64,000 bases of DNA. Origin: Lachnospiraceae bacterium. GTDB taxonomy: Bacteria; Bacillota; Clostridia; Lachnospirales; Lachnospiraceae. Positions 48,664-58,038 of the stretch are shown here, piece after piece; within the stretch, counting starts at the first letter, position 1; each line of letters opens with the position of its first letter. Below the pieces are notes generated by a model. It searched no databases. It had not been told where the DNA came from and saw only the letters and a list, made by a program, of their open reading frames with translations. The DNA lies in NCBI GenBank assembly GCA_024692905.1, contig JAILLY010000076.1, positions 1 to 64,000 of the forward strand, written 5' to 3'. Made by a program: the position numbers and the translations under genes.

Positions 48664-48701
48664 TGATATCATTATGATATCATAAAAGATCATTTTGTCA
48701 A
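48664..48701 (-). promoter_or_regulatory. SPFH operon promoter with a tandem RHH operator
   Basis: On the minus strand TTGACA (48696-48701) and TATCAT (48674-48679) are 16 bp apart. TGATATCA occurs at 48664-48671 and 48675-48682, with centres 11 bp apart, covering the -10. This is the spacing of MetJ/Arc-type operators. Confidence 0.7.
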
Positions 48702-48709
48702 CAACTGTT

Positions 48710-49627
48710 TTACAGCCATTTTTTCTTTTTAAAGAAAAGCAGGCTTCCTGCGGCTATCAGTATACTTACTGCGATGACCAAGGGATACCCCCATCTCCAT
48801 TCGAGTTCCGGCATGAACTTAAAGTTCATCCCGTACCATCCTACGATCAGCGTTAACGGCATGAAGATAGTCGTCACGACCGTAAGGACAGTCATTATCC
48901 TGTTCTGTTTGATATCTATATGGGCCTTATAAAGGTCCCGCAGCTGCATGGTATAGTCCCTTAAGGATGTCGAATTGTCATGGAGCCTGGCCATCCGGTT
49001 TAAGAAAAGCCTGAAATATCTGAGATTCTCCTGCTTAAAGAAGTTATTTTCGTTTTCCTCAAGTTCCTGTCCGAGATCCAGAAGCTGTTCATAATGTATT
49101 CGCAGGTCACGGATATCATTCCTTATATCATTGATCCTGCCCGAGGAAAATCCCTCTTCTCCGTCCATGATCTTTTTTTCGATCGTGTCAAGTTCACGTT
49201 CGTACTTCTCCATAAGGCGCAGATCGTCTATGACTATCTGATCCAGAAAATCATAAATAAACCTCTCAAGGCTAGGCAGCTTCCATCTTTTCGTGCTGCG
49301 GATATGGTTGATTATCTCCAGGGCTTTACCGCTGTCATCGATAAAAACTATCCCCTTTTCATCCAGCGCAAACGCGAATTTATAATCCTCTTTAGAGAAA
49401 TCCGTCCTGTTCGGTATACAAAAGGATCCGGTCAGTGAATCATAGTTCACCTCGGCCTTTGTCGTATATATTTCGGAAATATCGGGTTCCAGATCGATAC
49501 CCATCTCAAAGCTGTCACGGCTTTCCTTCCATTCTTCAAAAGAAATGACCGCAACATACTGCTTATCTGTTCCCTTTATTTCCTCCTTTGATACTTCCTT
49601 CAGTAATTCTCCGATAAGAAAAAACAT
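48710..49627 (-). CDS. CorA-family divalent cation transporter
   Basis: The 305-residue protein has a large cytoplasmic helical domain (about 1-240) and two C-terminal membrane segments with the pore motif YGMNF just after the first. It moves Mg2+, Co2+ or Ni2+ across the membrane. It starts 12 bp after hflX ends, in one operon with hflX. Confidence 0.92.
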   Translation of the reverse strand: MFFLIGELLKEVSKEEIKGTDKQYVAVISFEEWKESRDSFEMGIDLEPDISEIYTTKAEVNYDSLTGSFCIPNRTDFSKEDYKFAFALDEKGIVFIDDSGKALEIINHIRSTKRWKLPSLERFIYDFLDQIVIDDLRLMEKYERELDTIEKKIMDGEEGFSSGRINDIRNDIRDLRIHYEQLLDLGQELEENENNFFKQENLRYFRLFLNRMARLHDNSTSLRDYTMQLRDLYKAHIDIKQNRIMTVLTVVTTIFMPLTLIVGWYGMNFKFMPELEWRWGYPLVIAVSILIAAGSLLFFKKKKWL

Positions 49628-49639
49628 ATCCGTCCTCCG

Positions 49640-50935
49640 TTATAAATATTTACCGGAAATAAGTTCCGCAAGCGGTGCCGGACACACGGCTCTTATATGC
49701 GTCCCTTCAGCCTCATAGCTTTCCTCTTCCACTTCACCCTCGCTGTGGATCCGGCTTAGGATATCTCCGTCGGTATAAGGCACGCATATATCCACCATAC
49801 GGCTTCCTGCACCGAAAATATCCTTAAGAGAGTCAAGCAGATCATCGATCCCGTATCCCGTCCGGGCGGAAATATAACAGTGATCGCTGCCAGGCCGGTT
49901 TAATACGGTAAGCCCGCCGTCCCTTAGATCCGCCTTATTGTATACATACAGCCTCGGGATCCCCTCTACATCAAGATCCCTTAACGTATCTTCGGTGACT
50001 TTCCTGTGAAGCGGATGGTGAGGGTCGGATGAATCCATGACTATAAGTATGACATCGGCGTATTTAACCTCGGCAAGCGTTGACCTGAACGCTTTTATAA
50101 GGTCATGGGGTATATTCTCTATAAATCCCACGGTATCCGACAAAAGAAAAGGCTTTCTCCCGGGGATCGCGATCTTGCGTACCGATGTATCAAGCGTGGC
50201 GAACAGCATATCCTTTTCAAACACCCTTTTTTCGGTGTTTTTTTCTGTTCCCGTTTCACTTAAGTCAAGCAGCCTGTTCATGAGGGATGACTTTCCGGCA
50301 TTTGTATATCCGACAAGCGCCACGTGCGGATATCCGTCACGGGTCCTGCCCTTACGCTGCACGTCGCGTGTACGGTCAATCTGCTTTAATTCTTTTTTCA
50401 GTTCGGTTATCCGGTGGGATATCTGGCGCCTGTCAAGCTCGATCTGCTTTTCCCCGATACCCTTGTTGGCCCTGCTTCCTCCGCCTCCGCTCTGACGTCC
50501 CAGATGTTTCCACATTCCGGTAAGCCTCGGGAGCATATACTGTAAATATGCGGATTCGACCTGAAGTCTCGCCTCTTTGGTCCTTGCCCTTCTTGAAAAT
50601 ATCTCAAGGATAAGGTTTGTCCGGTCCCATACCGGAACATCAATGACTTTCTGAAGGTTTTTCATCTGCGCCGGGGAAAGGTTTCCGAGACAGACGACAT
50701 GTTCGGCCTCTGCTGCCTTTACAAGATATTTAAGCTCTTCTGCCTTGCCCGAGCCTATCCAGGTTGCATTATCAGGATGAGGCAGCGTCTGCGTTATCAC
50801 ACCTTCCGCAAACAGATCGCAGGCCTCGCACAGGCTCTTTAATTCCTTCATACCGCGATCGAACCCTTCTTCATCTTCATCGGTCCTAAGCCCTACGATC
50901 ACCACGGGTATAAGATCTTTCCTCTCTTCGGTCAT
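49640..50935 (-). CDS. hflX: ribosome-splitting GTPase HflX
   Basis: The 431-residue GTPase binds and rescues stalled ribosomes. The G domain has GYTNAGKSSL, and DTVGFI and YNKADL follow. The N-terminal HflX glycine-rich domain has the GGGGSRANKGIGE segment. I placed the start at 50935, where TAATG overlaps the stop of the esterase gene, giving translational coupling. An ATG ten codons upstream is possible. Confidence 0.94.
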   Translation of the reverse strand: MTEERKDLIPVVIVGLRTDEDEEGFDRGMKELKSLCEACDLFAEGVITQTLPHPDNATWIGSGKAEELKYLVKAAEAEHVVCLGNLSPAQMKNLQKVIDVPVWDRTNLILEIFSRRARTKEARLQVESAYLQYMLPRLTGMWKHLGRQSGGGGSRANKGIGEKQIELDRRQISHRITELKKELKQIDRTRDVQRKGRTRDGYPHVALVGYTNAGKSSLMNRLLDLSETGTEKNTEKRVFEKDMLFATLDTSVRKIAIPGRKPFLLSDTVGFIENIPHDLIKAFRSTLAEVKYADVILIVMDSSDPHHPLHRKVTEDTLRDLDVEGIPRLYVYNKADLRDGGLTVLNRPGSDHCYISARTGYGIDDLLDSLKDIFGAGSRMVDICVPYTDGDILSRIHSEGEVEEESYEAEGTHIRAVCPAPLAELISGKYL

Positions 50936-51780
50936 TATCTTTGTATCTGCCTCTCCTCTATCCATGAAAAAAATTTATCCAGTCCCTTGTTTTCATCCCT
51001 CGTTTCAAGGAACATTCCCGCCGTATACCAGGAATGCGTATCTCTCCTGTCGGTAACACTGTACAGTTCGCAGGGATTGCCGAGTTCGCGTGCCTTCTTT
51101 TCAAAGTCCTCAGCACATGCATAATTTACAAGTCCGTCATGCCTGCTCTGGATAAGCAGCATGGGGATGTGACTTTTACACATCAATGCCACCGGTTCGC
51201 CCTTTTGTCTGTCATATCCCTTTTCAAAAAGCTGTCCGAGCAGCAGCCTTACAGTCAGCGACTGATCATCCCTGAAACTGTACGGTCCGCCCGAGCCTAT
51301 GAACCCGATAACGTTGGATACATCGACATTGTATTCCTCATGAGCACTGTGACTGTAGCAAAGAATGGATGCCAGATGCGCACCGGCCGAAGGTCCCGCG
51401 ACTATGATCTTCGATGTATCGATCCCTTTATCCTTAAGGTAGGCGACCGCGCGATTAAAGCCGCTACACACATCCTCAAGCTGTTTAGGATATTTATTCC
51501 TTGGCGACAGACGGTATCCAATGGACGCGAAACGGTATCCCTGACCTGCCACACACTGTCCCACATAATCAAAAATCTTAGGGTTGCCGGCATTCCAGCC
51601 GCCTCCGTGGATCCAGACGATGATCTTGTCACTCACAGGGTTCTCAGGCTCATAAAACAGAAAATACCGGTCCTTATCCGGTCCGAAAGAAACCGATTCG
51701 GGCTTATACTTCTTCTTCACGGCAAACATACGCCTATACAACCCGAAATAACTGAAACTTTCACGTAAATAATCATTCAT
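50935..51780 (-). CDS. alpha/beta hydrolase, esterase-like
   Basis: The 281-residue protein has the oxyanion motif HGGGWNAGN and the nucleophile elbow GPSAGAHLAS. A C-terminal His lies in RDTHSWYTAGMF. It belongs to the HSL-like esterase or lipase group; the substrate is unknown. Its stop overlaps the hflX start as TAATG. Confidence 0.85.
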   Translation of the reverse strand: MNDYLRESFSYFGLYRRMFAVKKKYKPESVSFGPDKDRYFLFYEPENPVSDKIIVWIHGGGWNAGNPKIFDYVGQCVAGQGYRFASIGYRLSPRNKYPKQLEDVCSGFNRAVAYLKDKGIDTSKIIVAGPSAGAHLASILCYSHSAHEEYNVDVSNVIGFIGSGGPYSFRDDQSLTVRLLLGQLFEKGYDRQKGEPVALMCKSHIPMLLIQSRHDGLVNYACAEDFEKKARELGNPCELYSVTDRRDTHSWYTAGMFLETRDENKGLDKFFSWIEERQIQR

Positions 51781-51809
51781 ATGGATTATCCTCCTATCCG
51801 GACATGCTC

Positions 51810-53342
51810 CTACGCCGGCCTTATTCTTTCAAGCAGACAACAGACTTCGACATGCACAGTTCCCGGGAACTGATCGATGACGCAGATCCTTACCGGTCTA
51901 TAGCCGCAGGCTGTAAGCATCTCAAGGTCACGGGCAAGAGATGTGGGCTTGCAGGAGATATAGAGTATATTGTCCACACCATAGTTTATTATCTTCTTAA
52001 GCGCCTTGGGATTTACTCCGTCACGGGGCGGATCGAGTACTATCATATCCGGCTTGTCCTTAATCTCATCAAGCACATTGAGGACATCACCTGCAACAAA
52101 CTCGCAATTATGTAAACCATTGAGTCCTGCATTCTCTTTGGCTGCTTCCACGGCCTCTTCCACTATCTCAACTCCGACTACCTTATCCGCAACAGGGGCA
52201 AGGAGCTGGGCGATCGTGCCGGTCCCGCTGTAGAGGTCGTAAATTACGCCACTGTTAATATTATGTAAACTTGAATCGTGTGGTTCTCTTCTTGCGTTAT
52301 GTAAACCCACCGATCCCTCACCCTTAGTTTCACCGGCATGAGCCGCACACGAAAGTACATATTCCCTCGCAGTATCATACAGGACCTCCGCTGACAGGGA
52401 ATTGGTCTGGAAGAATGAAAACGGCGAGATCTTAAACTTAAGGTTAAGAAGTTTCTCAAAGAAATGATCCTTGCCGTATAATATATCGGTTCTGTCATTG
52501 ATCACCGTATCCGACAGCGAGTCGTTAACCGTATGAAGTATCCCCGCGAACCTTCCCTTAAGCTTTCCGGACTTCTCGATGGTTAACATAACTTCCTTCC
52601 AGTCATCGATAAGGGATACTTCCGTGCACACAGTCGGAGCCGGTTCCTGTGATGAAGTCACAAGATCGACCAGTATCTCTCCTGTCTTAACCGCCTTGCG
52701 TACAAGGAGATGACGAAGATATCCTTCATGGGTGAGTTTATGATAATATGAAGTGTCCTTACCGCGAAAATACGCAAGAGTCTCGCTTAGGATCATCCTG
52801 TAATCCTCATCCACTATCCTGCAGTCCTTAACTGTCAGGATATCGTAAAAGCTCCCTCTTTTATGTAAACCAAGTTCCAGTTCTCCCCCCTTACACGAAT
52901 CACCGAACGAGAACTCCATCTTATTCCTGTACCCAAACTGAACGGGACTTCCCTTTATGCCCTCGAATATATCCTCAAGGTCCTTAACTACAGGGGAAAG
53001 GAGTGACTTTACCTGACTCTCCTTAAGCTTAAGCTGCTCATCATACGGAAGGTTAAGATACGTACAGCCGCCGCAGATACCGAAGTAACGACAGGCCGGG
53101 CTTATTTCAAGCGGTGACTTTTCAAGGACTTCGTTAAGACGGCCCTCGCATCTGCCTCCCTTTTTTTTATTAACCGTAAAAGAAACCCTCTGTCCCGGTA
53201 CAACATTCTTTACTATACAGGTTTCGCTGTCAGGTACAGCCATGTCAGCGTTAACCGTATCATACGGATCGACCCTGACGATACCTTTATTCGGAAACTT
53301 TATGTCAACCACAGTGCCGGTATAAGCCTGTCCTTTTTTCAT
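51810..53342 (-). CDS. rlmD: RlmD-type 23S rRNA (uracil-C5)-methyltransferase
   Basis: The 510-residue enzyme has an N-terminal TRAM domain and an iron-sulfur motif (CRYFGICGGC, about 84-93). The SAM domain has DLYSGTGTIAQ. The nucleophile region is LDPPRDG, and ILYISCKPTSLARDL follows. An extra segment of about 34 residues (331-364) sits between the catalytic fold and the SAM motif. GLHN or SLHN occurs twice in it, encoded as GGT/AGT TTA CAT AAx. The same words occur at 158-161 and 409-412. The gene is divergent from the acyltransferase gene with only 29 bp between. Confidence 0.9.
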   Translation of the reverse strand: MKKGQAYTGTVVDIKFPNKGIVRVDPYDTVNADMAVPDSETCIVKNVVPGQRVSFTVNKKKGGRCEGRLNEVLEKSPLEISPACRYFGICGGCTYLNLPYDEQLKLKESQVKSLLSPVVKDLEDIFEGIKGSPVQFGYRNKMEFSFGDSCKGGELELGLHKRGSFYDILTVKDCRIVDEDYRMILSETLAYFRGKDTSYYHKLTHEGYLRHLLVRKAVKTGEILVDLVTSSQEPAPTVCTEVSLIDDWKEVMLTIEKSGKLKGRFAGILHTVNDSLSDTVINDRTDILYGKDHFFEKLLNLKFKISPFSFFQTNSLSAEVLYDTAREYVLSCAAHAGETKGEGSVGLHNARREPHDSSLHNINSGVIYDLYSGTGTIAQLLAPVADKVVGVEIVEEAVEAAKENAGLNGLHNCEFVAGDVLNVLDEIKDKPDMIVLDPPRDGVNPKALKKIINYGVDNILYISCKPTSLARDLEMLTACGYRPVRICVIDQFPGTVHVEVCCLLERIRPA

Positions 53343-53371
53343 ATATAAACCTTTCTTGACTGCACCACGTA

Positions 53372-54205
53372 ATGTATATTAAACTTTCCAGTATGGATAC
53401 CGGATACAAACCAGAAACCACAAAGAATAATGATCAAAGATCAAACGGCGGAAGGCTTCACCTTATCGATGCGTTCCGCGGCTTCACGATGATAAGCATG
53501 GTCCTTTATCATTCATGTTATGACTGGTTTGAAGCCTTTGGCCATAATCCCGGATGGATATTTAACCGGGGCGCCTTCATATGGCAGCAGTCGATCTGCA
53601 TCTCATTCATCATCATATCCGGGATGGTATGGTGCATGGGCCGCAGACATGCTGTAAAGCGGGGCCTCATACTGCTTGCACTCGGAACGGCCGTCACACT
53701 TGTCACTGTAGGATTCATGCCAAGTCAGGCCATTTACTACGGCATCCTTACCTTTATGGGCTGCGCTACCCTGCTCATGATCCCTTTGGATAAGCTGTTT
53801 GGCTATAACCAAAAATCCGGTAAGAACACCCTCGTCCTTACCGAACTTATTCATATCCTTATATGTTTGCTCCTTTTTGCGGTTTCAAAGCATATCCCAA
53901 ACGGGTACATCGGGACGGAATACCACAGGATATTTGACCTTCCCGATACGATCTACAGATTCCGCTGTCTGGCCATCCTTGGCTTACCGGATCCCGCCTT
54001 CTCATCGGCAGATTACTTCCCGGTCATACCATGGATATTCATGTATCTTTCAGGATATCACGCAGGAAAGATGCTCCCCGGATTAAGAGCGGAATTCCTT
54101 AAGAAAAGGATCCCGTTCCTTTCAAAACTCGGCACAAAAAGCCTGTTGGTTTACATAATACACCAACCGGTCTGTTACGCCATAGTCATGCTCCTTAACC
54201 GCTAA
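53372..54205 (+). CDS. DUF1624 / HGSNAT-like membrane acyltransferase
   Basis: The 277-residue integral membrane protein has about seven hydrophobic segments. It begins near LHLIDAFRGFTMISMVLYHS, the conserved start of the heparan-alpha-glucosaminide N-acetyltransferase-like family, which often moves acetyl groups onto sugars across the membrane. A start 7 codons later (53393) is possible; neither has a clear ribosome site. The gene is on the plus strand. Confidence 0.82.
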   Translation: MYIKLSSMDTGYKPETTKNNDQRSNGGRLHLIDAFRGFTMISMVLYHSCYDWFEAFGHNPGWIFNRGAFIWQQSICISFIIISGMVWCMGRRHAVKRGLILLALGTAVTLVTVGFMPSQAIYYGILTFMGCATLLMIPLDKLFGYNQKSGKNTLVLTELIHILICLLLFAVSKHIPNGYIGTEYHRIFDLPDTIYRFRCLAILGLPDPAFSSADYFPVIPWIFMYLSGYHAGKMLPGLRAEFLKKRIPFLSKLGTKSLLVYIIHQPVCYAIVMLLNR

Positions 54206-54227
54206 CCTCCTGCAGTATCAAACGAGG

Positions 54228-54545
54228 CTATTCATCCTCATTTTCAAAGAAATCATCATCAAAGTCATCGTCGAATTCATCTTCATAATCATCATCAAAA
54301 TCATCAAGATAATCCGGCGTGAAATAGCAGTAAAGGCCATATACGATGGCAGCGATGGCAACAGCCGCAACCAGTATCGTGCAGACAATGAGCACTACGT
54401 TGGTCTTCTTCTCTTCTTCCTCTTTCTTCCTGAGTATCTCCCCGGCCTTAACGACATTAAGGATCTCTCCGGCTTTCCCCATTGCTTCACCGGCCTTAAC
54501 GGTACTGCAAAGATCATTTAAACAATCAAAATTCATAATATCCAT
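54228..54545 (-). CDS. small membrane protein with acidic C-terminal tail
   Basis: The 105-residue product has an amphipathic N-terminal part with two KAGE repeats, a charged KKEEEEKK stretch, one membrane segment (VVLIVCTILVAAVAIAAIVYG) and a tail rich in Asp and Glu. The start may be the ATG at 54545 or the one at 54536. It has its own strong promoter. I do not recognise its function. Confidence 0.7.
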   Translation of the reverse strand: MDIMNFDCLNDLCSTVKAGEAMGKAGEILNVVKAGEILRKKEEEEKKTNVVLIVCTILVAAVAIAAIVYGLYCYFTPDYLDDFDDDYEDEFDDDFDDDFFENEDE

Positions 54546-54577
54546 ACCCCGCTCTTTCTGAATGAATTTATATGTAA

Positions 54578-54606
54578 AGTATACTATATTTTAACGCATG
54601 TCACAA
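54578..54606 (-). promoter_or_regulatory. promoter of the small acidic-tailed membrane protein
   Basis: On the minus strand TTGTGA (54601-54606) and TATACT (54578-54583) are 17 bp apart. The -35 overlaps the pcrA stop codon. Confidence 0.6.
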
Positions 54607-56910
54607 GTCTGTCTTCTTAAGCTTTGCGAAGCCTGCGAACATACGCTTGACACCGTATCCTTCAAAATCGACACTGACCTCATAATCCCTGCCGCCCTTC
54701 TCTATCTTAAGGACCTTACCGACGCCGAATTTAACGTGTCTTACGGTGTCTCCGACCTCATAATCAAGGCTTGAAGGTGCACTTATATCCTTCCCGAGCG
54801 CAACGGCTTTTCCGGCGGCCGACGCGATATACGGCTTGACTTTCGCATCCCTTTCACGCGCGGATGCCGCATAAGGCTTAACGGATGCATACGGTGCCGC
54901 CTTTACGAAATTCATGGATGGAGACTCAGCCTTCTGATCATCCCGAATGAGACGTACCCCCGGTATCTTAAGATCCAGCAGATTCTGCGGTATCTCCCTT
55001 AAAAACCTCGAAGGTGCGTTATACTGGGTCTCTCCCCTTATCATCCTCTGCTTTGCACAGGTTATGGTCAGGTCATCCATTGCCCTGGTTATCCCGACAT
55101 AGCAAAGCCGCCTCTCCTCCTCCATCTCGGACGGATCATCGGCCGTAATGCTCATGTATCCCGGAAACAGCCCGTCCTCGAGCCCGGTTATATATACATT
55201 CGGGAACTCAAGACCCTTGGCACTGTGCAGAGTCATAAGAAGAACCTTGTTGTCATCAGCCGCAACGCTGTCAATATCGGCAACCAGCGCAACCTCGTTC
55301 AAAAAACCCGAAAGGCTCGCTTCTTCTTCCTCTTCATCACCGTGCTCATCCTCGTAGGCAATGACTTTGTTTATAAGTTCCTCTATATTTTCCTCTCTCT
55401 GCCTTGCATCCTCTTTATCTTCGGCATCCATGTTTTCGATATATTCGGTCGTACTTAACACATCCCGCACAAGTTCCTCGATACTTAAGAATTCCTGCTT
55501 GCTGCGGAATACCCTTATCATATCCACGAACGGATTAAACTTTGCCGCAAGCTTATTCATTCCGGGGATCTCGTCAAGCTTTGTGAGCACTTCGTAAAAA
55601 GTCATACCGTTGGCATCGGCATATTCCTGCACCTTATTGATCGAAGTTGCGCCTATCCCTCGCCTCGGAACGTTTATTATCCTCTTTACCGCAATATCAT
55701 CCCTTGCATTGTCGATCGTCTTAAGGTAGGCAAGTATATCCTTTATCTCACGCCTTGAATAGAAGTTGACCCCGCCGACGACATCGTAAGGGATCCCGTT
55801 CATTATGAACTGCTCCTCCAAAAGCCTTGCCTGGGCGTTGGTCCTGTATAAAACGGCAGAATCACGGTAATCATATTTACCTTCCCGTTTACGGCGTACT
55901 ATGGAATCGACCACGAACTCGGCTTCCTCATACGCACTCAAACACTGGCGGAAGCATATCCTTGCGCCTTCACCACGGTCCGTCCACAGTTCCTTTGCTT
56001 TCCTGCCCGCATTATTGCTTATCACGGCATTTGCGGCATCAAGAATATTCTGGGTGGAACGGTAATTCTGCTCAAGTTTAACGACTTTTGCATCCGGGTA
56101 TACCTTTTCGAAATCAAGTATATTGCGTATATTTGCACCCCTGAATTTATATATGGACTGGTCGTCATCACCGACAACGCATATATTCCTGTTTTTTGCA
56201 GCAAGCAGCCTTATAAACTCAAACTGGACGGTATTTGTGTCCTGATATTCATCAACCATGATATACTTAAACCTCTCCTGATAGGATTCAAGTATATCCG
56301 GCCATGCCTTGAAAAGCTCGACCGTCTTAAGCAGAAGATCGTCAAAGTCAAGCGCGTTGCTCTTCCTTAACTCCTTCTCATATTCCGCATAGACACGGGC
56401 TACCTGTTCCATTCCATAATCCCCGGCCGCATCGAGCTTCATGTCGGATGCGCTCATAAGCTCATCCTTGGCATGCGATATGGCCGCAAGGAAAGCCCTC
56501 TCAGGTGTCTGCTTGACATCTATCTTAAGCCTCTTGCACACGGCCTTCATAACCGCCTTCTGGTCATCGGTATCATAGATCGAAAAATTGGTATCATATC
56601 CGATCTTGTCGATATATCTCCTCAGTATCCTGACACAGGTGCTGTGGAAGGTTGCTACCCAGATACTGTCCGATCCGAAACCGACCAGATCGTCAACACG
56701 CTGGCGCATCTCTCCGGCCGCCTTGTTCGTAAAGGTGATCGCAAGGATATTCCACGGATTAACGCCGCACTCCTCTATGAGGTAAGCGATCCTGTTTGTA
56801 ATGACTCTGGTCTTGCCCGAACCTGCTCCTGCCAATATAAGAAGCGGTCCTTCGGTATGAAGAGCCGCCTCTTTCTGCTTATCATTAAGTTTATCGGTCA
56901 CACTGCTCAT
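54601..56910 (-). CDS. pcrA: ATP-dependent DNA helicase PcrA/UvrD
   Basis: The 769-residue SF1A helicase has Walker A AGAGSGKT and motif II VDEYQDTN. Motifs III to VI include the QSIYKFRGA and LMTLHSAKGLEFPNVYITG segments. It unwinds DNA in repair and replication. The C-terminal part ends in a Tudor-like KFGVGKVLKIEKGG motif. I chose the ATG at 56910 because the N-terminal LNDKQKEAA segment begins close to it; a longer reading would overlap the upstream gene. Confidence 0.96.
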   Translation of the reverse strand: MSSVTDKLNDKQKEAALHTEGPLLILAGAGSGKTRVITNRIAYLIEECGVNPWNILAITFTNKAAGEMRQRVDDLVGFGSDSIWVATFHSTCVRILRRYIDKIGYDTNFSIYDTDDQKAVMKAVCKRLKIDVKQTPERAFLAAISHAKDELMSASDMKLDAAGDYGMEQVARVYAEYEKELRKSNALDFDDLLLKTVELFKAWPDILESYQERFKYIMVDEYQDTNTVQFEFIRLLAAKNRNICVVGDDDQSIYKFRGANIRNILDFEKVYPDAKVVKLEQNYRSTQNILDAANAVISNNAGRKAKELWTDRGEGARICFRQCLSAYEEAEFVVDSIVRRKREGKYDYRDSAVLYRTNAQARLLEEQFIMNGIPYDVVGGVNFYSRREIKDILAYLKTIDNARDDIAVKRIINVPRRGIGATSINKVQEYADANGMTFYEVLTKLDEIPGMNKLAAKFNPFVDMIRVFRSKQEFLSIEELVRDVLSTTEYIENMDAEDKEDARQREENIEELINKVIAYEDEHGDEEEEEASLSGFLNEVALVADIDSVAADDNKVLLMTLHSAKGLEFPNVYITGLEDGLFPGYMSITADDPSEMEEERRLCYVGITRAMDDLTITCAKQRMIRGETQYNAPSRFLREIPQNLLDLKIPGVRLIRDDQKAESPSMNFVKAAPYASVKPYAASARERDAKVKPYIASAAGKAVALGKDISAPSSLDYEVGDTVRHVKFGVGKVLKIEKGGRDYEVSVDFEGYGVKRMFAGFAKLKKTDL

Positions 56911-56911
56911 T

Positions 56912-57211
56912 TCACGTTCCGTCCTGTTCCTTAAGCCGTCCAAGTACCATATCATACCCGTCGTTGCCGTAATTGAGCGAACGGTTCACACGGCTTATCG
57001 TTGCCGTTGATGCTCCCGTCTTCTCGGCTATTTCAAGATAGGTCTTTTTCTCTCTCAGCATCGTTGCCACCTCAAAACGCTGGGATAAAGATATGATCTC
57101 ATTTATCGTACACAGATCCTCAAAAAAGATGTAGCATTCTTCCGCATCCTTTAACTGCAGGATCGCATTAAAAAGATGATCGACAGCTTCTGTCCTGATC
57201 TTAGGATTCAT
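56912..57211 (-). CDS. YerC/YecD-family TrpR-like regulator
   Basis: The 99-residue helix-turn-helix protein has SLSQRFEVATMLREKKTYLE and EKTGASTATISRVNRSLNYG, the TrpR-like DNA-binding core of the YerC/YecD family. The function is not established. It lies between cheC (12 bp) and pcrA. Confidence 0.88.
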   Translation of the reverse strand: MNPKIRTEAVDHLFNAILQLKDAEECYIFFEDLCTINEIISLSQRFEVATMLREKKTYLEIAEKTGASTATISRVNRSLNYGNDGYDMVLGRLKEQDGT

Positions 57212-57223
57212 TTAAACCACCCC

Positions 57224-57841
57224 TCATGACGTGATTCCCAGCCTTGAAAACAGCTTCTGCAAAGAAGCGTTATCCAGAACAAGAAGCATATGGCTGGTCA
57301 TCTTCTCGTCTCCCATAATAAACTGCTCGTCTATAACAAGTATCTTATCTCCGATCTCGGCATACTCCTTAAGGGGGATCTGAAGTATCTCGCCCACAGT
57401 ATTTACGTGATAGTCAGGCGTTAAGATGTCCACCTTCATCCCGGAGAGGGTAGCCAGTGCATTGGCATATGCCCCGGACGTGATATTGCCCATCTCTGCA
57501 AGGACCGACAGATCCATATCGTTAAGTTCACCGAGAGAAGTAAGCTCCTTGGGATAAAATGTATTTATGATCTTCTCGGCAAACGGTTTCTTGACTATAT
57601 GTATCATCATGCCCGTGAGATCTTCCTTGACTCCGATCCTTATTCCAAGAACCTCACTGTCCTGACCCCCGAGAAACTCCTTAACGGAATCAAGATCAAG
57701 TAGCCTCACGCTCGGAACCGACATGTCGACAAACGTATTCAACAGCATGGCCAAGGCGGTACATGCATTGCCCGAGCCGATATTTCCTATCTCTCTGAGC
57801 ACATCTATCTGCATATCGCTATAGCCTTCGTAAGTACTCAT
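57224..57841 (-). CDS. cheC: CheC-family chemotaxis phosphatase
   Basis: The 205-residue protein has two copies of the CheC active-site helix: VLREIGNIGSGNACTALA and VLAEMGNITSGAYANALA, each with the Glu and Asn expected. CheC dephosphorylates CheY-P, and with CheD it adjusts adaptation. No cheD, cheY or cheA is adjacent, so it is an orphan here. Confidence 0.9.
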   Translation of the reverse strand: MSTYEGYSDMQIDVLREIGNIGSGNACTALAMLLNTFVDMSVPSVRLLDLDSVKEFLGGQDSEVLGIRIGVKEDLTGMMIHIVKKPFAEKIINTFYPKELTSLGELNDMDLSVLAEMGNITSGAYANALATLSGMKVDILTPDYHVNTVGEILQIPLKEYAEIGDKILVIDEQFIMGDEKMTSHMLLVLDNASLQKLFSRLGITS

Positions 57842-57980
57842 AGATGCTCCTTTACTAAATAAAAATATAAAACAAGTTTATCATAGTTTTATCCTTCAAG
57901 CAATGCCTGAAGTCCCTGCCGGTCGAAAAAAATCATGAAAAACCACCCGGTATGTGACACTAAAATCGTCATTTACGCTA

Positions 57981-58009
57981 TTGAACAAACCCCGGCTTCT
58001 TATTATAAT
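57981..58009 (+). promoter_or_regulatory. promoter of the antiporter gene
   Basis: TTGAAC (57981-57986) and TATAAT (58004-58009) are 17 bp apart, with GAAAGGAAA close to the ATG at 58039. Confidence 0.7.
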
Positions 58010-58038
58010 GGTTCACGATACAAAGAAAGGAAACGATC

